The notes beneath the pieces are model-generated. The model worked only from the letters and a program-made list of their open reading frames with translations. It was not told where the DNA came from and made no database searches. 5,862 nt of DNA from CAYRXE01 sp964428205. Lineage in GTDB: Bacteria; Patescibacteriota; Gracilibacteria; Peribacterales; Peribacteraceae. This document shows, one piece after another, positions 4,960-5,862 of this stretch (position 1 is the first letter of the stretch; every line of letters begins with the position of its first letter). The DNA lies in contig CAYRXE010000052.1 of assembly GCA_964428205.1 (NCBI GenBank), forward strand, positions 1 through 5,862. The letters are read 5' to 3'. The position numbers were made by a program, and so were the translations under genes.

Positions 4960-4981
4960 ACAATCCTATTTCCCCCTTCCC

Positions 4982-5862
4982 ATGGAAGAACTCCAGAAAT
5001 CATTGATGGAGCTGCTCACAGCAGTGAACACCGGGAAGGACTCTCTTTGAGAAAAGAGGCGTACCCAAGCAGATTGCGGAGCTAGAAGCGCAGACGAGTG
5101 ACGCCAATATTTGGAGTGATCAAAAACGAGCGAATGAGTTATTTGGAAAGCTCAGGGTTCTTCGTAGGCAGTGGGAACCGGTGAAAGAATTAAGTGTGAA
5201 GATTCAAGAATCGATCGATGTGCTCGCAATTGCATCCGCAGATGATTTGGCTGGTCTCACAGATGAGGCGACGAAGCTGCAGGCAGAGTGGAAGTCACTC
5301 GAAACGCAGCTCTATCTTGGTGGTGAATACGATGGATCCAATTGCTACCTCACAATCTCTTCAGGCGCTGGCGGCACAGAGGCACAGGACTGGGCCAGCA
5401 TGCTTGCACGTATGTATCTGCGGTATTGCGAGCGGCAGGGTTGGAAGACGCAGTTACTCGAAAAGACCGATGGGCAGGAAGCGGGAATCAAAACCGTGAC
5501 GTTCCTCGTAGAAGGAGACATGGCCTACGGAAACCTCAAGTGCGAAAAAGGCACACATCGTTTGGTGCGCCTCTCCCCCTTCAACGCCAAGAGCCTTCGT
5601 CAGACGAGCTTCGCACTTGTGGAAGCTTTGCCAGAAATTGAAGAGACGACAGAAGTCGTCATCCCCGAAAAAGATTTGCGCATCGATACATATAGAAGTG
5701 GAGGCGCTGGTGGTCAGAACGTGAACAAGGTCGAAACCGCCATTCGTATTACGCACATTCCTACGGGTATTGCCGTGGCGTGCCAAACCGAGCGCAGCCA
5801 GTTACAAAACCGTGTACGTGCGATGAACATTCTCACAGCGAAGCTTTTGGAAAAGCAGAGGC
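4982..5862 (+). CDS. prfB: Peptide chain release factor 2, expressed by programmed +1 frameshift (3' end outside window)
   Basis: RF2 releases the peptide at UGA and UAA. A 22-codon zero frame from ATG 4982 ends at TGA 5048-5050; the rest of RF2 lies in the +1 frame from GAG 5049 and is open to the window end, about 293 residues in all against about 365 for E. coli. Joining at CTT-T-GAG gives ...GKDSL-EKRGVPKQ..., matching the place of the E. coli recoding site. The N-terminal helical domain (to about 105) contains DANIWSDQKRA. Then come the GAGGTEAQDWASML signature, the stop-codon-reading SPF tripeptide at about 198-200 (TCC CCC TTC, 5574-5582) and the catalytic GGQ at about 243-245 (5709-5717) within SGGAGGQNVNKVETAIR. 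SPF rather than PxT identifies RF2, not RF1. About 70 C-terminal residues are missing because the window ends. An ordinary broken gene is unlikely, given the recoding signals at the junction. Confidence 0.95.
5033..5050 (+). other. prfB: Programmed +1 frameshift site of prfB
   Basis: The parts of the known RF2 autoregulatory site are present in order: a Shine-Dalgarno-like GGGAAGGA (5033-5040), four bases (CTCT), the slippery CTT (5045-5047) and in-frame TGA (5048-5050) followed by G. When RF2 is scarce, termination at UGA is slow, the CTT tRNA slips forward to TTT, and full RF2 is made. The E. coli site has AGGGGG, three bases, then CTT TGA C. Here the spacer is one base longer if AAGGA is taken as the core. 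The following base is G rather than C. Confidence 0.93.

Noticed and set aside
4982..5050. prfB as a pseudogene broken by a frameshift and early TGA
   Set aside because: The TGA lies at the known RF2 recoding position, with CTT before it and a Shine-Dalgarno-like sequence upstream, and the remaining frame is intact with SPF and GGQ.
1..5862. CRISPR array, tRNA, rRNA or phage genes
   Set aside because: No spaced direct repeats, cloverleaf-like sequence, rRNA stretches or phage-type proteins were seen on either strand.

Overview
The window (moderately G+C-rich bacterial DNA) carries compact core genes, a small type IV pilus-type pair and one accessory secreted protein. Translation uses the standard bacterial code: several genes end in TGA, and a release factor 2 gene with its UGA-reading SPF motif is present. 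The NIF3-type first gene, the divergent PilN/PilO-like pair, the short infC-rpmI-rplT operon and the scarcity of Shine-Dalgarno sequences suggest an uncultured Patescibacteria (CPR) lineage with the normal code, perhaps Peregrinibacteria-like. The taxon is inference, not read from a marker. Layout, left to right: (1) the 3' end of a NIF3-like metal-protein gene (+), closed by a hairpin terminator; (2) its own promoter and a six-to-seven-helix membrane protein (+); (3) a convergent junction holding a composite inverted repeat; (4) the translation operon infC-rpmI-rplT (-), with a candidate promoter in front of infC and folded spacer RNA before rpmI; (5) a second composite inverted repeat of the same design; (6) a two-gene operon of PilN-like and PilO-like single-pass proteins (-), overlapping by ATGA; (7) a divergent intergenic region; (8) a small exported protein with two six-cysteine modules (+), closed by a strong terminator; (9) prfB (+), which has a programmed +1 frameshift at an in-frame TGA and runs off the window. 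How they fit together: infC, rpmI, rplT and prfB are translation genes, the first three co-transcribed. The PilN/PilO-like pair probably forms the inner-membrane alignment part of a type IV pilus-like machine; the rest of that machine is not in the window. The two composite inverted repeats sit directly at the 3' ends of the two minus-strand operons, and each is followed by a short T-run in that direction. They are best read as related terminator-like elements. Their shared A-B-A'-B' order of pairing arms, with arm spacing of about 41 bases, is the least expected structure here.
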